A DNA stretch of 64,000 nucleotides. Source: Syngnathus acus (Eukaryota > Chordata > Actinopteri > Syngnathiformes > Syngnathidae). A program made the translations under genes and the position numbers. Below are positions 47,701-61,592 of this stretch, one piece after another; the first letter of the stretch is position 1; every line of letters begins with the position of its first letter. The notes beneath the pieces were generated by a model that saw only the letters and a program-made list of their open reading frames with translations, searched no databases and was not told where the DNA came from. Location of the stretch: assembly GCF_901709675.1 (NCBI RefSeq), contig NC_051088.1:9514193-9578192 (forward strand), read 5' to 3'.

Positions 47701-50700
47701 AAGTCGGGAGAAGGAAATGAAAAAGAAAGAAATTATGTAGGATACAAGCCTCAGAGATACTTTTGTTTGGACGTTTCTTGACCTTTACGCTCTTTTCCAT
47801 AGCCAGGTCAGAAAGGGAGTAGAAGGGGATAAATCTGAGCTTTCTACAGCCCAGTCAAAAAAATAAAACAGAACTAAAACATAAAAACTAGACAAGCAGT
47901 CGAGGTAACAACTGCCTGATTTAAGGGACCTTCACTTTACAAGTTCAAGACTAAATTTTTTGTATTCCATTCTGTCTTTGAGGGATTCCAATATAAAGTG
48001 TTTTTTTCATTGTTTGGCCACCAGGTAGTGACGGTTGTGTTGTTCCCAAAATCTTCTATCTGTATGCTGTCTGTAAGCAGCGTTCACGTTTTTGCAACTA
48101 ATTTTAATGAGTGCCACAACGTAAGAAATATTTGTCGCCTACGATTTATAATCACACACAATTCCAATGCCATTTTCAGTCATCTGCAGCCTTGCATTCC
48201 GCACTGCCTGCTGTGCTTACACAAAGCGAAAGTAAGGACCAATGAAAAGCCACTATGGTGACTACACAAGATGTGTTCTTCAACAATTCCCGGTCTCTTT
48301 CGGAGAGGGAGTCTCGACACGTTTGGGCTGGGGGGGGGGGGTGTACTCCATATTTCCTATGGCCACAGTGGAAATGGTTCATTGTTACTTTTCTTCCTTT
48401 TTTTTAAATTTTGTTTCCTACACTCTACTGAGTGCTATTCTCATTCATTATCGTTATCAAGCACTCACTTTAAACGTGGCCCCTCCTTTTAATTTTGATC
48501 ATATCTGAGCCCATTATCTTTTTACTCTATGACCGTCAAGAAATGGAGACCAGACGATTTTGAATCATCCATTAAGAACAAAATGAGGATAATGAAGAAG
48601 CCTGCTCGAGCTGGCCAAATCCATTAAGAAGCAGGTGATGTAAATATTACTTGGAGAAGTGAGGGCAAACGGAAGCCCTCACCTCAACACGATGACTAAC
48701 ACTATCATCAGGACACATTAATGTTCTAATTGCCTCCTTGGTGGGGATGAGTGAGATGCTCAGTAATAGTGATGATTTGTTCACTTTCCACCTTAAGGGT
48801 CGGGTGCAGTCAGAGCAGCTTTGTTGTTTGTCGTGACAGGTACAAAGCAAGCAAGTTGTTGTATTAAAGCAGGCTTAAAAGCATCTGAGCGAGGTCTTCG
48901 TAAGGGGAACAGAAGCTAACAGCAGATTTTGTTTTGTAGAACATGATTGGGTACATTTTTTTTGCCTAAAATGTGTAGAATTTGCATATTGTAATTCATT
49001 CCAAGACTTTTCTTGTTTTCTTCCGCATTTGATAATATTTTAATATCAGTCATTATTTGACTTGCAGATGATTTTAAATTCAATATAAATAAATAATAAC
49101 AGAAGATCTTTTCGGAGTTATGACCACACAAATGAAAGTGGTACAACAATGTAAAACAACAGCAGTGACCACAGACGTGTGAGGCGGCGCATGTAAACAT
49201 GTGTGGGTATTGATTTTGCCCCTTCTGCCAGGTAAGTAGTGATCCCTCCAGACCAAGAAAACAAAATTACAAGCAGAAGAGTTGGACAATATTAAATCAA
49301 ACAAGGTCTTTTGATGATTTGTCGATTATCAAATATTTATTAAGCCACTTGGTATCTAACTAGTTGTTGATTAATCCACTAATAGCCTACAGAGATATAT
49401 TAAAGGCACCCTACAGATGCACTGCTTCTCCATGGAAAGATGATGTGAGAGAAAATACGCATCTTCTTTGGTGACTGCACTGCAGGGAAGACTGCCTCGT
49501 TGATTTGAATCAGACATGACAGCTTCTCAAGAATCCTGCCACTTCATTTACCTCCATGAAAACCTGCCAATCACTTTCAAAGCGGAGAATGAGGACATTT
49601 GCTGGAGAATCCAACTAACAGCATACTTGGAATACTGTACACCCCAGTCCGCCAGACGGTTCACCTTTTGCATGCGCTGACATGGCCAGAAACGCTATAA
49701 TCTCCTACAGAATGACCTGCCCAGACCTGTTGATGCTGCTTGAATTTAGAAAGAAAATAGGAAACGCTCGGCTTCACATGACCTCCAAGTGTCACTTATT
49801 TTACTCTCTTACACAAACACCTACACTAGGCCTATTGTTGAATTGAAGGGAAATTATACCGGGCGCCAACTGATCAGCAAAGAAAGGAGACCTATTTGAG
49901 TCAAGTTCCAGGAGGTCATTTTTCAGTATTCAAATCGATTACCCTTTCAGAAGGCATTTAAATGGAATATGTAAATTCCATGTTGTCTGTGTTCACATCA
50001 CTGAGACGTGCAAGAAATAGTTATTGTTAACTAAACTAAATAACTAAGTAAACTAGTAAATACACGAACACGTACATGACTTATGACTGCCACAATTTAC
50101 AAGTTTTTTGAATTACAAACTGCCCTTTGGTCATTTTGTGTGTGTGCGTAACAAGGCAAGTTAACCAAGATTTGATTTATAATTCTCAAACACATGATGG
50201 CTCTAGTGAAGTGATAAAAGAAAAAATAGACTCAGTAAATTGTGTAATCTACATTTTTTAACGGTACAAAAAAAAGAAACACTCGCTGGCGGCTAAATTA
50301 CACTTGATTAATAAATTAATTGATTAATTACAGTTGATTAATTTGCATTAATTTGCATTCCCTTGTATTGTATTATTATGGTTTTGTACAATACAGTGCT
50401 ATTTTCCTTTATTAAAAACATAATACACGGTTGCAATTTTTGGGGCGCTGAGGCGGATTAAAATAATAGAATAAATTAATAGATTAATGAATATAATTCT
50501 CATCCAATTTAATTATGAAAAGTAGGCTTTTTGCTACATATAAATGGGAAACAAGCGCGATTGACTCCATGATTGCCTTCTACTGTGCTTCTATTTTGTC
50601 ATACAGAAAAGAATATAAAAACAAATATGCTCATGTTATTTGTTTCCTTCGGGAAATTAATGTCACCAGACATGTTTTAAGCCAGTGGAACATTTTGAAA

Positions 50701-52231
50701 AGTGATTCAATAAAGCCAAACCAAATTGTTAATCTGGCAACACTGACTGCATTTGTAACACAGCCACGCTGTTAATGCAAGCAGTCCACATGAGCGGGGA
50801 GGCGCTTTAAACTGGTACAGAGGCCACTAAAATAGTATATTAAAAAAGAAAAAGAGACAACACTTGCCAGAGACAAATAAAGTCAAATTAACCAATAAAA
50901 CTTAATAATGCCACAGTTGTTTAATGAAATGACCTTGAAAAATGAGCGACTCGTGGTGGATTACGCAATTCACACTGAACACTAAAATATCGACAGACAC
51001 AGAACCTCATAGTATCTGTCCACAAATAATAAATTCACTGTCAATTTTAAGGTCACCTGCCTCATAACTTGATTGAATGGAAATATGTAATACAAAGTAG
51101 AAGTAAATATTCACATTTTGTCTTAAAAGGCCCCCTTGAGTACTGTGAGGGACTTTAAATTTTTCGATGCTGACTGTTTTCTCCACAGTCCCATTGTGAC
51201 CTTTCCAAAACAAGCATTTCAATCCCTAAGTGAAATTCAGCGAAACAACCATCATTACGACCATCATTTGGATCGTTGTGCTTCTTTATGTTGTTTTGGC
51301 AGTGACCACATGCTGCTGTTGTTGCCTGCAGTAGTTGAGTTGCTTCTCAGCGGACACGCACAGATTTGCTCCCCGAATCCTTTTTTTCTTGGTGGTTCCT
51401 CAATCATCCTCAATCATCTCCATCTAAAGTGAATGTTTCAGCTCATGCTTGTTTCAGTGTTATTGCTCCCCTTCTTCTCAAGTGGCCCTGCCTCTCTTGC
51501 CCACCCGTTTTTGCCCTTTTTATTTCCAACGTTTCTTCTGCGCCTGCGGTGAGCACTGAGCAATTTTATTATTGGTTGCGAAAGCCAACCGGCAATGTAA
51601 TCTCCCTTTCGGAAATGCAATGGAACCACACTGGCTGGACTACATGAGGCTGATAAATTATTGTAATGGTAGTCTTGGTATTTCAAGGTACAAGCTGTGG
51701 TGTGTTAGGAAAGTGTGCAAGAGGAATTCAATTCATTCATGTAAATAAAAAACTATTTCAGAGACCTGTGGTGAGGAGGAAATTACAATGTCGCCAACAT
51801 CAGTTCTAAAATAAAAACCGTTGCCAACACATTATTTTTACTCACTGGTATAATGTGGTATTTCATTTGATCATCTAAATTTCAATGTGGCAAATTGTTT
51901 AGCGCTAACATTTTCCCATATACGAGATATCCACAAAATTTAGCTTCCGCTATGTTTCACAGTCTGTAGCGCGTTCAAATTGTACAGCGCAAAGGCCAAA
52001 TTCTTGGATCTCAAGTGCAAGTGCACCTAATTTTGTGGCCTGTGAGAGTTTATATGGAAATAAATGAAAGCCGTACATGGCTTGCAATAACAAGAATAGC
52101 ATTTCTGTTGTTGTCGTCATTGCAGTCTTTTCATTTAAAATATTGCTGGACCTCCCATGTTGCATAAGTGTCTGCACCAGAAGCAACAAAATGACTTTGT
52201 CTATAGTTGACCCGATACTGGTGGTACTTAC

Positions 52232-52447
52232 AGCATGGGCCCTTACGCAGCACCTTGATGCGCCTCTGAGTGTGGCACTGGGCTTTCTCCAGCTCACACT
52301 CGTTGGTGTAGGTGGACGAATCGGACCCGCATACTGGCGCCACCAAGGATGGACATTCACCTCTCTTGCACACGCACTCTGCGTTGGCCGGGTCGTTTGG
52401 GTCTCGCTCGCACACTGCGCCAAAACCGCACAGCTTCCCTCGGCAAC
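52232..52447 (-). CDS. agrn: agrin exon encoding FS/Kazal domain 1
   Basis: The exon is 216 nt (72 codons), phase 1 at both ends. The acceptor reads TATTCAG and the donor GTAAGTA. It encodes a complete follistatin-like domain with ten cysteines, opening with [13 protein letters not shown], the sequence expected directly after the NtA domain or the transmembrane stem of agrin. The Kazal half carries [14 protein letters not shown] and closes at KGPC. FS domains are small disulfide-bonded extracellular modules related to serine protease inhibitors; in agrin they form the extended N-terminal rod. It is the first agrin exon in transcript order in the window. The next exon lies 11.4 kb downstream. 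Confidence 0.97.
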
Positions 52448-53155
52448 CTGAATAGGAGACAGTTAAGTTACATTCAACACACGTTATAGAAAAACTTATC
52501 AGTTGAAAATATTTTGCCTGGGTGAGCTTGGTTGTATTGTACACCAGAAGGAGCGCAGTTACTGACAAATCCTTACACCTGAACAAACATGCCCTTGGCA
52601 GACATAATAAAGTGATTCAAACATGAAACAATGACAGCCGTGAAAACACCAATGCAACACTTCTGATGTTTTCCTTCCCTTCAGGTCCACAGTGACACAC
52701 TGTTGCCAGCATAAACCAAACAGGGCAGAATAAAACACATACATGTGCTTATGTTTCCAAGTTGTAAGAACATAAAACACCAAGTTAGAAACTAATTGAC
52801 CCTTGTCGTGGCAACCCCAGCTGGTGCTTCGCCGCACTCACTTTGAGGGCCACTTGGCAGCCAGCTGGCAATGTGTCCTGAGCGAAAAAAATCAAAAACA
52901 AAAATACTCTCAAAGGTACCCCACCCAATTATAACTCAGCGGACAAATTCACACTCACGAGAGTCTTCAAAGCCTTGTGTGCTGATGAGAAACATGTCAC
53001 ATTAGCATGCACTTGCACACAGATAGCCACTTCTTATCACTGGCTCCCAGGCCGAGACTTTAAGCAGTCCAGCATGTCCGCTTGGATCGGCTGCTGGGTT
53101 TTGCTGAAGTAGATGGACAGTTTGATACACATTGTGCGCACATCCACAAACACAG

Positions 53156-53158
<3 letters not shown>

Positions 53159-53209
<51 letters not shown>
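53159..53209. repeat. (GT)n microsatellite
   Basis: About 25 uninterrupted GT units. Looser TG-rich sequence continues to about 53460. Confidence 0.95.
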
Positions 53210-53210
<1 letters not shown>

Positions 53211-53869
53211 AACCAGTCCAACTTCTCCCCTAGCCATCTTATTGTATCCTAAGAGTGAGAGTCCCGTGTGTATGTGTGTGTGTGCGTGCGTGTGTTGAGT
53301 TGTCCACTATTCCCAGTGGGAGAATGCCTGACAGCTACCTGAGCTCTCACAATTTTGTACCTAGGGAAACCATGTCTGTTTGTGTATTCGTGCATGTGTG
53401 CACGCGTCCAAGTGTGTCAATGTGTGTACGTGTGATATGTATGTGTGTGTTTGTGTTTCATTCACACACTCACACAGACCGAGGGTGATAGAAAGACTGG
53501 CGAAACAAACAAGTCTGCAGCTGACTTCACTTTACACCACATATACAGTATGTGCTTGTGTGTCCAAAGTGCCAAAGTGTTAACTCAAACTCTGACAGGT
53601 TCAGGTGAGACAATATAAAGGGAGGGTAAAGGTTTAAAAATAAAAACTGAATGTATGTAACCATAGTGGTGAAGTGCTTGTTGTAGTGCAAAGTGTATCT
53701 AATAGAAGAACTGTTCAAGAGTTTCTTTCCAAACGAAAACAGAGAAGTGACAAATGAAGAGCACTATACTGTTTGTGTGTATGCACTGGTGACATGCAAT
53801 CGGTCGGGGCTTTCAATCCATTCTCTCTTCCCTTCTCCCTTTTGGTAAGACAGCCTCTCGTCCAACGCC

Positions 53870-53909
53870 CTCTCTCTCTCTCTCTCTCCCTCTCTCCCCC
53901 CCTCTCTCT
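53870..53909. repeat. (CT)n / CCCTCT low-complexity tract
   Basis: A pyrimidine-only run of CT units with C-rich interruptions. Confidence 0.9.
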
Positions 53910-55675
53910 TGTGCTATTTTTTTAGGACATTGCATCTCTTATCCTCATCTTCCGTGTGTAACTGCTCACAGAGAAGGAAGGAGGAAAAAAAAAGTAATTG
54001 GAGGCAATTAATTTCAAAGAGGCTGCTCGTTTATTCAACTTTGCGAGGGGCTAATAATATTGTGCCCTGCTTAGACATCCCCTCCAAAAAAAAAAAAGAA
54101 GAGCCATCAAAATAGTAACCCCGCCATGCCTATTACAACCACGCAAGTTTGAACCTAATCACCGTACAAAAAAAGAAAAACTCTGCGGTGGATGGACGAC
54201 GAATCCAAAGAGGCAAACATCAATCCTCATATTACGTGATGAAAGGCTAAGAAACGAAGGACTGTTTTCCCTTGACAGTCGACACACCACCTGGGGCGGA
54301 AAAAAAAGACAGAGGATGACAGTTTGCAACCGTATCTTTTCTGCAATGTTTTTCTCCGAATCCTGACTGTAGCCTCAAGCTGAGCCGAGTGGAGAAAGAC
54401 TGACATTGAAGCTGCAGGCGCGGTCAAAGCCAAGGCGCCGTATCAGGTGCATACAATGGACTGAATGTACAAACGGCATACTTATGTGCTTCTCTCCTGG
54501 GGGAGACAATGTTCTTGATGATTGTGTTTCCTTCAGATCCATAAACACACACACGATACTTAAGAAGAACACTGCAGCTAAACTACAACTCTCTCCCAAA
54601 CTTTGTCAACAATAAATAAAAAATGTGTTGCAGCTGGCTGGGATGCACTTTGATTGACAGGTGCATCTTTGGGAATGTGGAAATAATGGGAACGAAATGG
54701 ATGAGGTGTCCTTGTCCAGGAGGAAGAAAAGTATCACTTTACAAAATCCATTCAGCCATGTATTATCGCATATGTATGCCAACTGACTTTAGCTGAGAAG
54801 TGGAGTAAATGTGACTCAAAGAGAACACACGCAATGTCAAGTTTGTTGTTTTTCATTCAACAAATTAACAATATAGTGCTAATAACTTGGACAATCTTCC
54901 AGCACTCAACACTGATCTTTCAAATGTGTAAAAACAAAATGTAAGCAATATGATGTGTGAAGTTGTTTGGTCATCGTTTTACAAAATAAAAGCAAATGTT
55001 TGCCAATAGATGAACACTGTGCTTTCAGGAAGGACTAAAGCAATCAGAAAGTAATTACTGTTGAGAGGTTAAAATCAGAGGATGTGTACCTTAGGTATTC
55101 GATTAATTTAGACACCTATAATTATTACCATAAAATCATGTGGGGTGTTTGGGGGCTTTGGATGGTCTGAATCACACACGGCAAGCCATACTTGCCACAA
55201 GTACGTAGACTTGATATTCATATTCATTAATATGAATAATAATGTCTTTGAGTAAAAAAAGGTACAATTCTGTCTGTTATTACCTTTTTGCAATGTATGA
55301 CTGAGCAGATGATGTTACTAAATTTTCATGTGAACAGGCTTGAGAAGAATGGAGACTTACTCAAACAACATGCATAATTTATAAAAACTCTATCTACAGC
55401 ATTTTCCACTTCTACAACAAATCTACTTGATTGATGTGTAGAGTCCCCAAAGTCTAAAAAGCCTGTCCATTCAACTAACCAAAATCACAAGATCTTGAAT
55501 TTCAACTTTAAAGTTCCTTGCATGATGAATGCAGTCATGACAAGATGGACAAATATAATTCTGAAAGAAGAACAATGAGTATATGGCATGAAGACGATGC
55601 ACTTTTTCTTTCTTGTAGGTGCCGAACGCTATCTTTCAAGTAAGCATGTATAAGATAAGGCGGAAAAAGTAATTT

Positions 55676-55875
55676 AATACCGCATATTTCCGGACTATAA
55701 GCCTCTACTTTTTGCACAAGTTTTGAACTCTGCGGCTAATAGTCCAGAAGTGGCTATCTATCGATTTTTCACGATTATGATAATATTGTATAATTTGCGC
55801 ATATTCTCTTAGATATAGAAATTAAAAATTCAAATACCTGTGGCTAATAGTCCAGTGCGACTTGTATATTACCAA
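55676..55875 (+). mobile_element. fragment of a TIR element with a TACCG...CCGGACTATAAG end
   Basis: The start TACCGCATATTTCCGGACTA with TAAG following is the typical end of a repeat family common in fishes. Two internal blocks, CGGCTAATAGTCCAGAAGTG and TGGCTAATAGTCCAGTGCGA, are direct repeats within it. No matching inverted end was found downstream, so the copy is truncated or decayed. The outer TACCG and the internal TATAA/TCC pattern recall the 32342-33283 element. Confidence 0.55.
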
Positions 55876-58500
55876 ATAAAGGTTTTCCCAGAATTTTTGC
55901 TGGTGCAGTGTATAATCCAAAAATTACTTTTAACCCCGGTTGGTCAAGTGCTAGGTATCGTGTTCCTTCTACCTTGTAATGGTTGCACATGCACAGGCAG
56001 GCAAAAACGCACAAATTCAAATCATCAAAATACATGTAAAGTTGACAGTGTGAGCTGTGCTTGGATTTTAAACATGTTTAGTGAGCGTGTGTGTGTCTGC
56101 TGCAAAGAATGTTGACTGGACGGTGCTGCTAGGTTTACACTTTGATCACTATTAATTAATAATACAAACTGCTGCCATTTCCAGTGTGAATACAAGCTTT
56201 GCAATTCTGTGTCTAAAGGTCTTACAGAGTGAAAATGAGTGTGCACATGCTTGTTTGCTCTTCCATGCACTCACAGAGTGTAAGGTAATCTCCCTTGAGC
56301 CCTGCAGCATTACAAGCTTCACTTCCATGCTGCTATTTTTTTTTTCTTTTCTATTGGAGGCTAAGGAAAAAATCCCATTGCAGAGAAAGACATGTTCAGG
56401 TTGTACTTGTTAGAGGAAACATCTTTTACAGGTAGCGCTTCATCCATGTTGGGGCTCGTCCATTAAATATGATGCTTCGACGGCGCCTTAAGTAACGACA
56501 GAATAACTCATGAAAGGGAAAGGGTGGGACTGTTGTGTTTGACACACGACACACAAGTTACTTTAACGTCATAGCTATAGCCACTGCTGATTCAGTATGT
56601 TCCTCATTTCCCCACTCAAATGGCTTCACACAATATTGATGTAAAAGCTCGGCCCATAAATATCTTAATGTACATGGGGCATGCTGGGTATTTAAAAAAT
56701 TCCATATTTTTTGATGGACTTCAAACTGAATCGGAAAAGCATTAGAGAAGACCAAAAGGAAACAAGTGAAGATGGTCATGAATAATTAAAAGTCATGAAC
56801 TGACGCAGAACGAGAGCCAAATATCTAAGAAGCACATGGGCAGCCAAGGCACAAATGTGTCAAATCACCCGTTGGTGTGAAGTCCCAGATTTGATCAGTG
56901 ACACAAACACCAGCTAACAACCTGGAATGAAAGTGGTAGGTGCTTCAGAGGGAGACACGGCTCAGTGACATCAAAGTGACATCGCATCAAAGTTGAATAA
57001 GTGTAAATTCATTACACTCCAGCACTCCTGAGGGACATCTTCCACTCACTGCCCAATAAATGGAGACGCTCTTTTTTTCCCCAGCTGATGCTAAGTAATA
57101 CAAGGGGACTCTTTTAATGCTTCTCTGTCTTGGGCCCTTCTATTTATAAGCAGTGCGCCTATTAGTGGCGGTGCTTGAAAACTTGAGGCAGTGAGGGGAA
57201 AGATTGTCATGACAACGGGCGCTGATGCAATTAGAGCGGCTTGCATCATACAGTAAGGGAGTCAGAACTTTCCATCGTGCACACAGGTGGCTCAGATCAC
57301 AAAACCAGCAGTCAAGTTCAACTCCCTCTGCATCTTCAAGGCGATGCGCACGGTTCATTTGCAACCATAGTCAAATCTCGTCTTGATAAATTGCTTTGGC
57401 TCACTTCTTGGGTGTAAAGTTATTCAAAATGTATTTTATTTATTTGTTTTATTTAAATTTAATAAAGGTTTTAAGAGCTAATCCAGGAATGGAGGTTCTA
57501 AAATTAATTGAAAGCGATACCTTTACCCCTGCATACTTTTTCACTATTCATAACAGGGCTCGGCATTCATAATGGTTCCACTTAAACAATTTCAAACTGC
57601 GTACCTGACTACAACACCCTCTCTCACACATGAGCCATCTGTTTCTCACTCAGCTCATGTGCAGGATGAACACATTAGCCAAACAATAGACCTTATATTG
57701 AGCACGCATAGGCTAGAGCAGGCCACTGCAGTTAGTTGGGCAATTTAGGAAAATGAGAAGTAATTTTGGAGACGGCGGAGACTGAAGAGAGGACATTAAC
57801 TTCATTAGCGGAATGAAGACAATACTATATGCTGGAAATATGGCTGACAAAAAGCGTGTCCCTTGTTGGCGTAAACTTTGAAAAGCAGATTGTTGCTGAT
57901 GTTCACTGTATACATTGCTGCATCAAAACCAATAGGTCGTTTCTAGAATACATATTCTGCTGGTTAGGATATTGTGTGTCTTTTAAAACAAACCTAGATC
58001 TGTCATTCCCCCATGCTGACGTTGTTTTCTATTGTTACTTCTGCTCTGGGATCAGTCATTGCTATTTGTAGACTCCCTTGGCTAATGCTTCTTGGTTTCT
58101 TTTAATTATGTCCCACTGGCATGGAGTGCAGCTGAACACGGCAGACAAAGAAGCAAGACACATATGAAAATCTGTGGTGCATAATTATGTGTAAAGCCAA
58201 ACACATGACACGAAATATTGACATTATAGCTATACCTAGGATTGAGTGCTTTGGATTCTAAACACGTTATAATCCCTCTTGAGTCGCCCCCCCCTTTGAC
58301 ACTGGATAAGAATTTGAGCGCCTTCCATTGCATCAGTTATACAGTGCAATTGTGACATGCAGTTAGCCAGCTAGGATTTGGAAGGATTCACACATAGAGT
58401 TGATTTCACTTCTGTCGAAAGTTTATTCCATGTGCATGTGCCCTGCAGCATAAAAACGACTGGTAAATGCCGCTTGAGCCAAAACTTAAGACGACATTGC

Positions 58501-58508
58501 CTCTAGAG
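58501..58508. repeat. left target-site duplication of the hAT MITE
   Basis: CTCTAGAG directly precedes the element and matches CTCTAAAG after it at 7 of 8 positions, as expected for hAT insertion. Confidence 0.85.
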
Positions 58509-58899
58509 CAGTGGTTCTTAACCTTGTTGGAGATACCGAACCCCACCAGTTTCCTATATGCGCATTCACCGAACCCCTCTTTAGTGAAAAATACAATTAT
58601 TTTTTTCTAATTCAAGACATAAATGTTTTTACTGGTGCACAAAATAGGCCGTGCATGGACATCACCTTGTTGAATGAACGAAACCAACATGAACTCACAT
58701 AAACTCACAACAAATGACATACCTGCAAATCAATGTGACTTCTGCTGTTGCCTTTGCGAGACCAGTTCAGATATGCGTCATCATGAATTTACACGACAGT
58801 CAGGTGTGTTCGGACCTCCGCAGTGGAGGCTCTGCAGAACCCCTGAGACCGACTCACCGAACCCCTCGGGTTCGATCGAACCCAGGTTAAGAACCACTG
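58509..58899. mobile_element. hAT (Charlie-like) MITE, 391 bp
   Basis: The left end CAGTGGTTCTTAACCT and the right end AGGTTAAGAACCACTG are perfect 16-bp inverted repeats. CAGTGGTTCTYA-type termini are typical of hAT-Charlie elements. An 8-bp target duplication with one mismatch flanks the element. Subterminal ACCGAACCCC repeats occur near both ends. There is no transposase; a 63-codon plus-strand ORF inside is chance. It inserted in the region upstream of the visible agrin exons. Confidence 0.92.
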
Positions 58900-58907
58900 C
58901 TCTAAAG
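58900..58907. repeat. right target-site duplication of the hAT MITE
   Basis: CTCTAAAG directly follows the element and pairs with CTCTAGAG on the left side, one substitution apart. Confidence 0.85.
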
Positions 58908-61592
58908 CTATTCAAGGTTTTGTAATGGAGCCAGCTTGCTGAATTTCATTTCTATTTCCTGACACATAAATTGTTTTCAAATCAAACGTCAACAGACATC
59001 TTGAAATGGATTCTTCCTCAAATAAATGAGAGAAATAATTCATAGCCTAGCAGTGGCACCCTGCAGAAATCAGGAGGAATACAAGTTACATAAGCAAAAG
59101 TCCAGCAGCTACATCGATCGCTCCTCTCATTTATTGTTCTTTTAGTCTTGGAAGCAAGCAGATGATTCAGAAATCAACTGTGAAATATGACAGTTGTTGA
59201 GAGCAAAGAACATCTGCCTACTCATCCTTGTGATGGAAGGGGGAAAAAATGTTTGATGGGTATGACAATTTTTATGTCGACAGTGAGCAACAGTGAATGA
59301 CAACTGCTTAAAGTCATAGCAATCTTGTCCACGAGAACAGTGTGTCTGTCCTTTGCTTAATAAATCCTCGAGTACGACACTGAATTAGATCATCACTATG
59401 ATTTACATTATATACTGACATATACAATATTACAATACTTGACCTGTATGAGTCATCTGTTTAACTGGAATAATAAACATACGGTATTCGTACCCTTACT
59501 CGTGCTCGGGAATATGATCTGATGAGAATGGAACAGAATCAGCTGGAAATAAAACTGTATTGTCTGCCTGCTCGACAGTGTCTTTTTTTGTTCAGGTTAT
59601 CAATAATGCAGCCATGAATGACAGAGCCCGATTCTGTCACCTCCTATCTCCTGCCCCAACTCAGCAGCAGTTACCCACAGAACTGATTTCTACGGGTGTG
59701 CAATATGCATGAAGGAAGCAGCCAGCATTGCTGCCGGCACACTGTTGGCTTCAATTATTCAGCCAAGCCCGTATTATGAGGAGAAAGAGTCCCGCTTTGT
59801 TCACATCACTGAGTGTGACATCACTTCACAAAGACCTCTGATGCACTTTCGCGAGAAAATATTTCTCTCTCGCCTTGGGTTTTATATTTGTTTACTCTTT
59901 ACGATTACGAGCAGGCATTGTGAGAAACGTCTTTTAATGCGCAACGACACTCTGAGACATGCAGCGAAAAGACGCAAAGATAATGATGCAGAGGACATAC
60001 TGACAAGACCAAAATTCCAGAAACAAACCAACTTTGGAACTCTGTAACTTGGAGACTGTGGCTGCATGGTATGAACTACTTTTTAAATATTCAAACAACT
60101 TTGAGTCAAGCTTTGGAAGAGTTCCCTCAAGTGACTCTTGTCCAGTTGACGCTTGGCAGAGGGAAGCCATGCCATCAAAACAGAACTGTCCTTGAAAAAA
60201 GGAGTTGGACAGAAATGTAGCCCCGCAAGCCGGCTCCCGTATTCGGGCACTCTTTGTATATTATTTCTTTCTTTATTTCCCTGGAATTTTGGAGGAAGCC
60301 CAAATCAATAGCAGATGGCAGCAGGATGCATCTCACAGGCAACCCGGGGAGGGCTTGGATGGCGAGCCAGGAAGCGTCCGTGTTCCGAGATGAGAGAGGC
60401 AAGCCTCCTCCATATGGTCCTCACCGACATGCCTCAGCACAACAAAGTGCACACGGACTCATTAACACAGGGTAGCTGGGAGAGGAATGGGTCTAACTTG
60501 TGCATTAGTGCCACCATATGGGAAAAGAGGACAGGGCTCTCCTTCTGATGGCTTTATTGCGAGGTAAAGTTGAGATCCTGCAGGTAATCTTGCACAAAAA
60601 GGTTCCACCAGCTGACGCAAGGTAAAACCTCGCAGATGTCCAAACACTGTCTTTGGGCAAATAAGTGTGCCACAAGCGATGTGCCAATTGTCATTACTCA
60701 ATTTGACTTAATTGCTCTTGAAATTATTATACCTGTACTATAAATAATGTATTTGTTGATAGCCACAATTCTTGGAGCATGTATAAAAGAGCCACTATCC
60801 TACGCCTGCCGGCTATGAAACTTTTACAATAGAAAAGCACACTGACCAAATGAATCAAAGAAAGCTACTTGGGAGTAAGCAGGACTAAATATGGACACAT
60901 AAAGCTCCTTTGGTTTGTATCGAGCCTCCATCTAGGAGGATGTGACGAAAACGATTGTTAGGACCATCAGCCCGGTCTGGATGACCTGTGGCTGGCCTAG
61001 TTGTGGAGGCACCTCCAATGAGTGCCATAATTCACCTCCCCTCTGTGCACCTCCTCATTCAATTGCTTTGGGTCTCTGATCAATAGCCACAGCCAGTGTG
61101 GCTACAAATCACTTCATTTTGTTCGCCTCCTCCCGTTCTCTTTCACCAGCTTCTCTGCAGGGAAAATAAAACGAGCGACCAGGGGATCGTAGATGTGGAA
61201 AATTGACCTCTTCTTTAAAACCAGTTCAACTAAAGATCTCCAAAGAGGCCAATAGGGAGTATTTGAAGTGATTTTCATAGGAGCAAAGCCTCATTGTCAC
61301 TGTTTGCAAAGTTTTATCTTCGACTCTCTCTCTATTAATAGCCCTGAAAGTTGAATGTAGCATATAATTGCATTCCCCTAAAATCAAAATGCGACATCGC
61401 CTGCATATCCATCACATTGAACATATTCTCCCAGGTACCTTGAGGGCCTTCAGCTCACTTCATTTTCACAATCACATACATTTGGAGAGGTTGGGTAACC
61501 GTAAGGGAAAGAGAATGGGTGTGGATTTAAATTTATTGGCAGTAGACGGCACACGCACTGCTGGCTTTAACCGTGTTATTGGAGTGATGTGA

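Larger units (their letters stand above)
40866..52231 (-). other. agrin intron, FS1 to FS2 (11.4 kb)
   Basis: The longest intron in the window. It contains the 57-bp tandem duplication (41797-41907), a GAAT/GCAT microsatellite (42713-42790), a MITE (43620-43950) and a (GT)n tract (44692-44750). A 203-codon minus-strand ORF at 45641-46252 has no known domain. I see no additional agrin exon. Confidence 0.7.
6982..52447 (-). other. agrn: agrin gene, partial: 14 internal exons
   Basis: This is the extent of the recognisable agrin exons. Agrin is a secreted or membrane-anchored heparan sulfate proteoglycan of basement membranes that organises acetylcholine receptors at neuromuscular synapses through LRP4 and MuSK. 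The domain order seen is FS1-FS7, a GSGGSGSG segment, FS8, a YGCC linker, laminin-EGF 1 and 2, then FS9. This matches vertebrate agrin and no other family I know. Every FS domain except FS3 has ten cysteines. Introns range from 123 nt to 11.4 kb. Exon junction phases are all 1, except phase 0 inside FS8 and FS9, and the joined frame has no stop. The N-terminal exons (NtA or transmembrane start) and the C-terminal half (SEA, EGF, LamG) are not in the window. Confidence 0.97.
52448..61592. other. non-coding region upstream of the first visible agrin exon
   Basis: This is probably intron between the agrin NtA or transmembrane exon and FS1. I looked for NtA-type sequence and for a short hydrophobic N-terminal exon on the minus strand and found neither. 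It contains (GT)n at 53159-53209, a CT tract at 53870-53909, a TIR-element fragment at 55676-55875 and the hAT MITE at 58509-58899. ORFs here are short and unrecognised. Confidence 0.6.
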
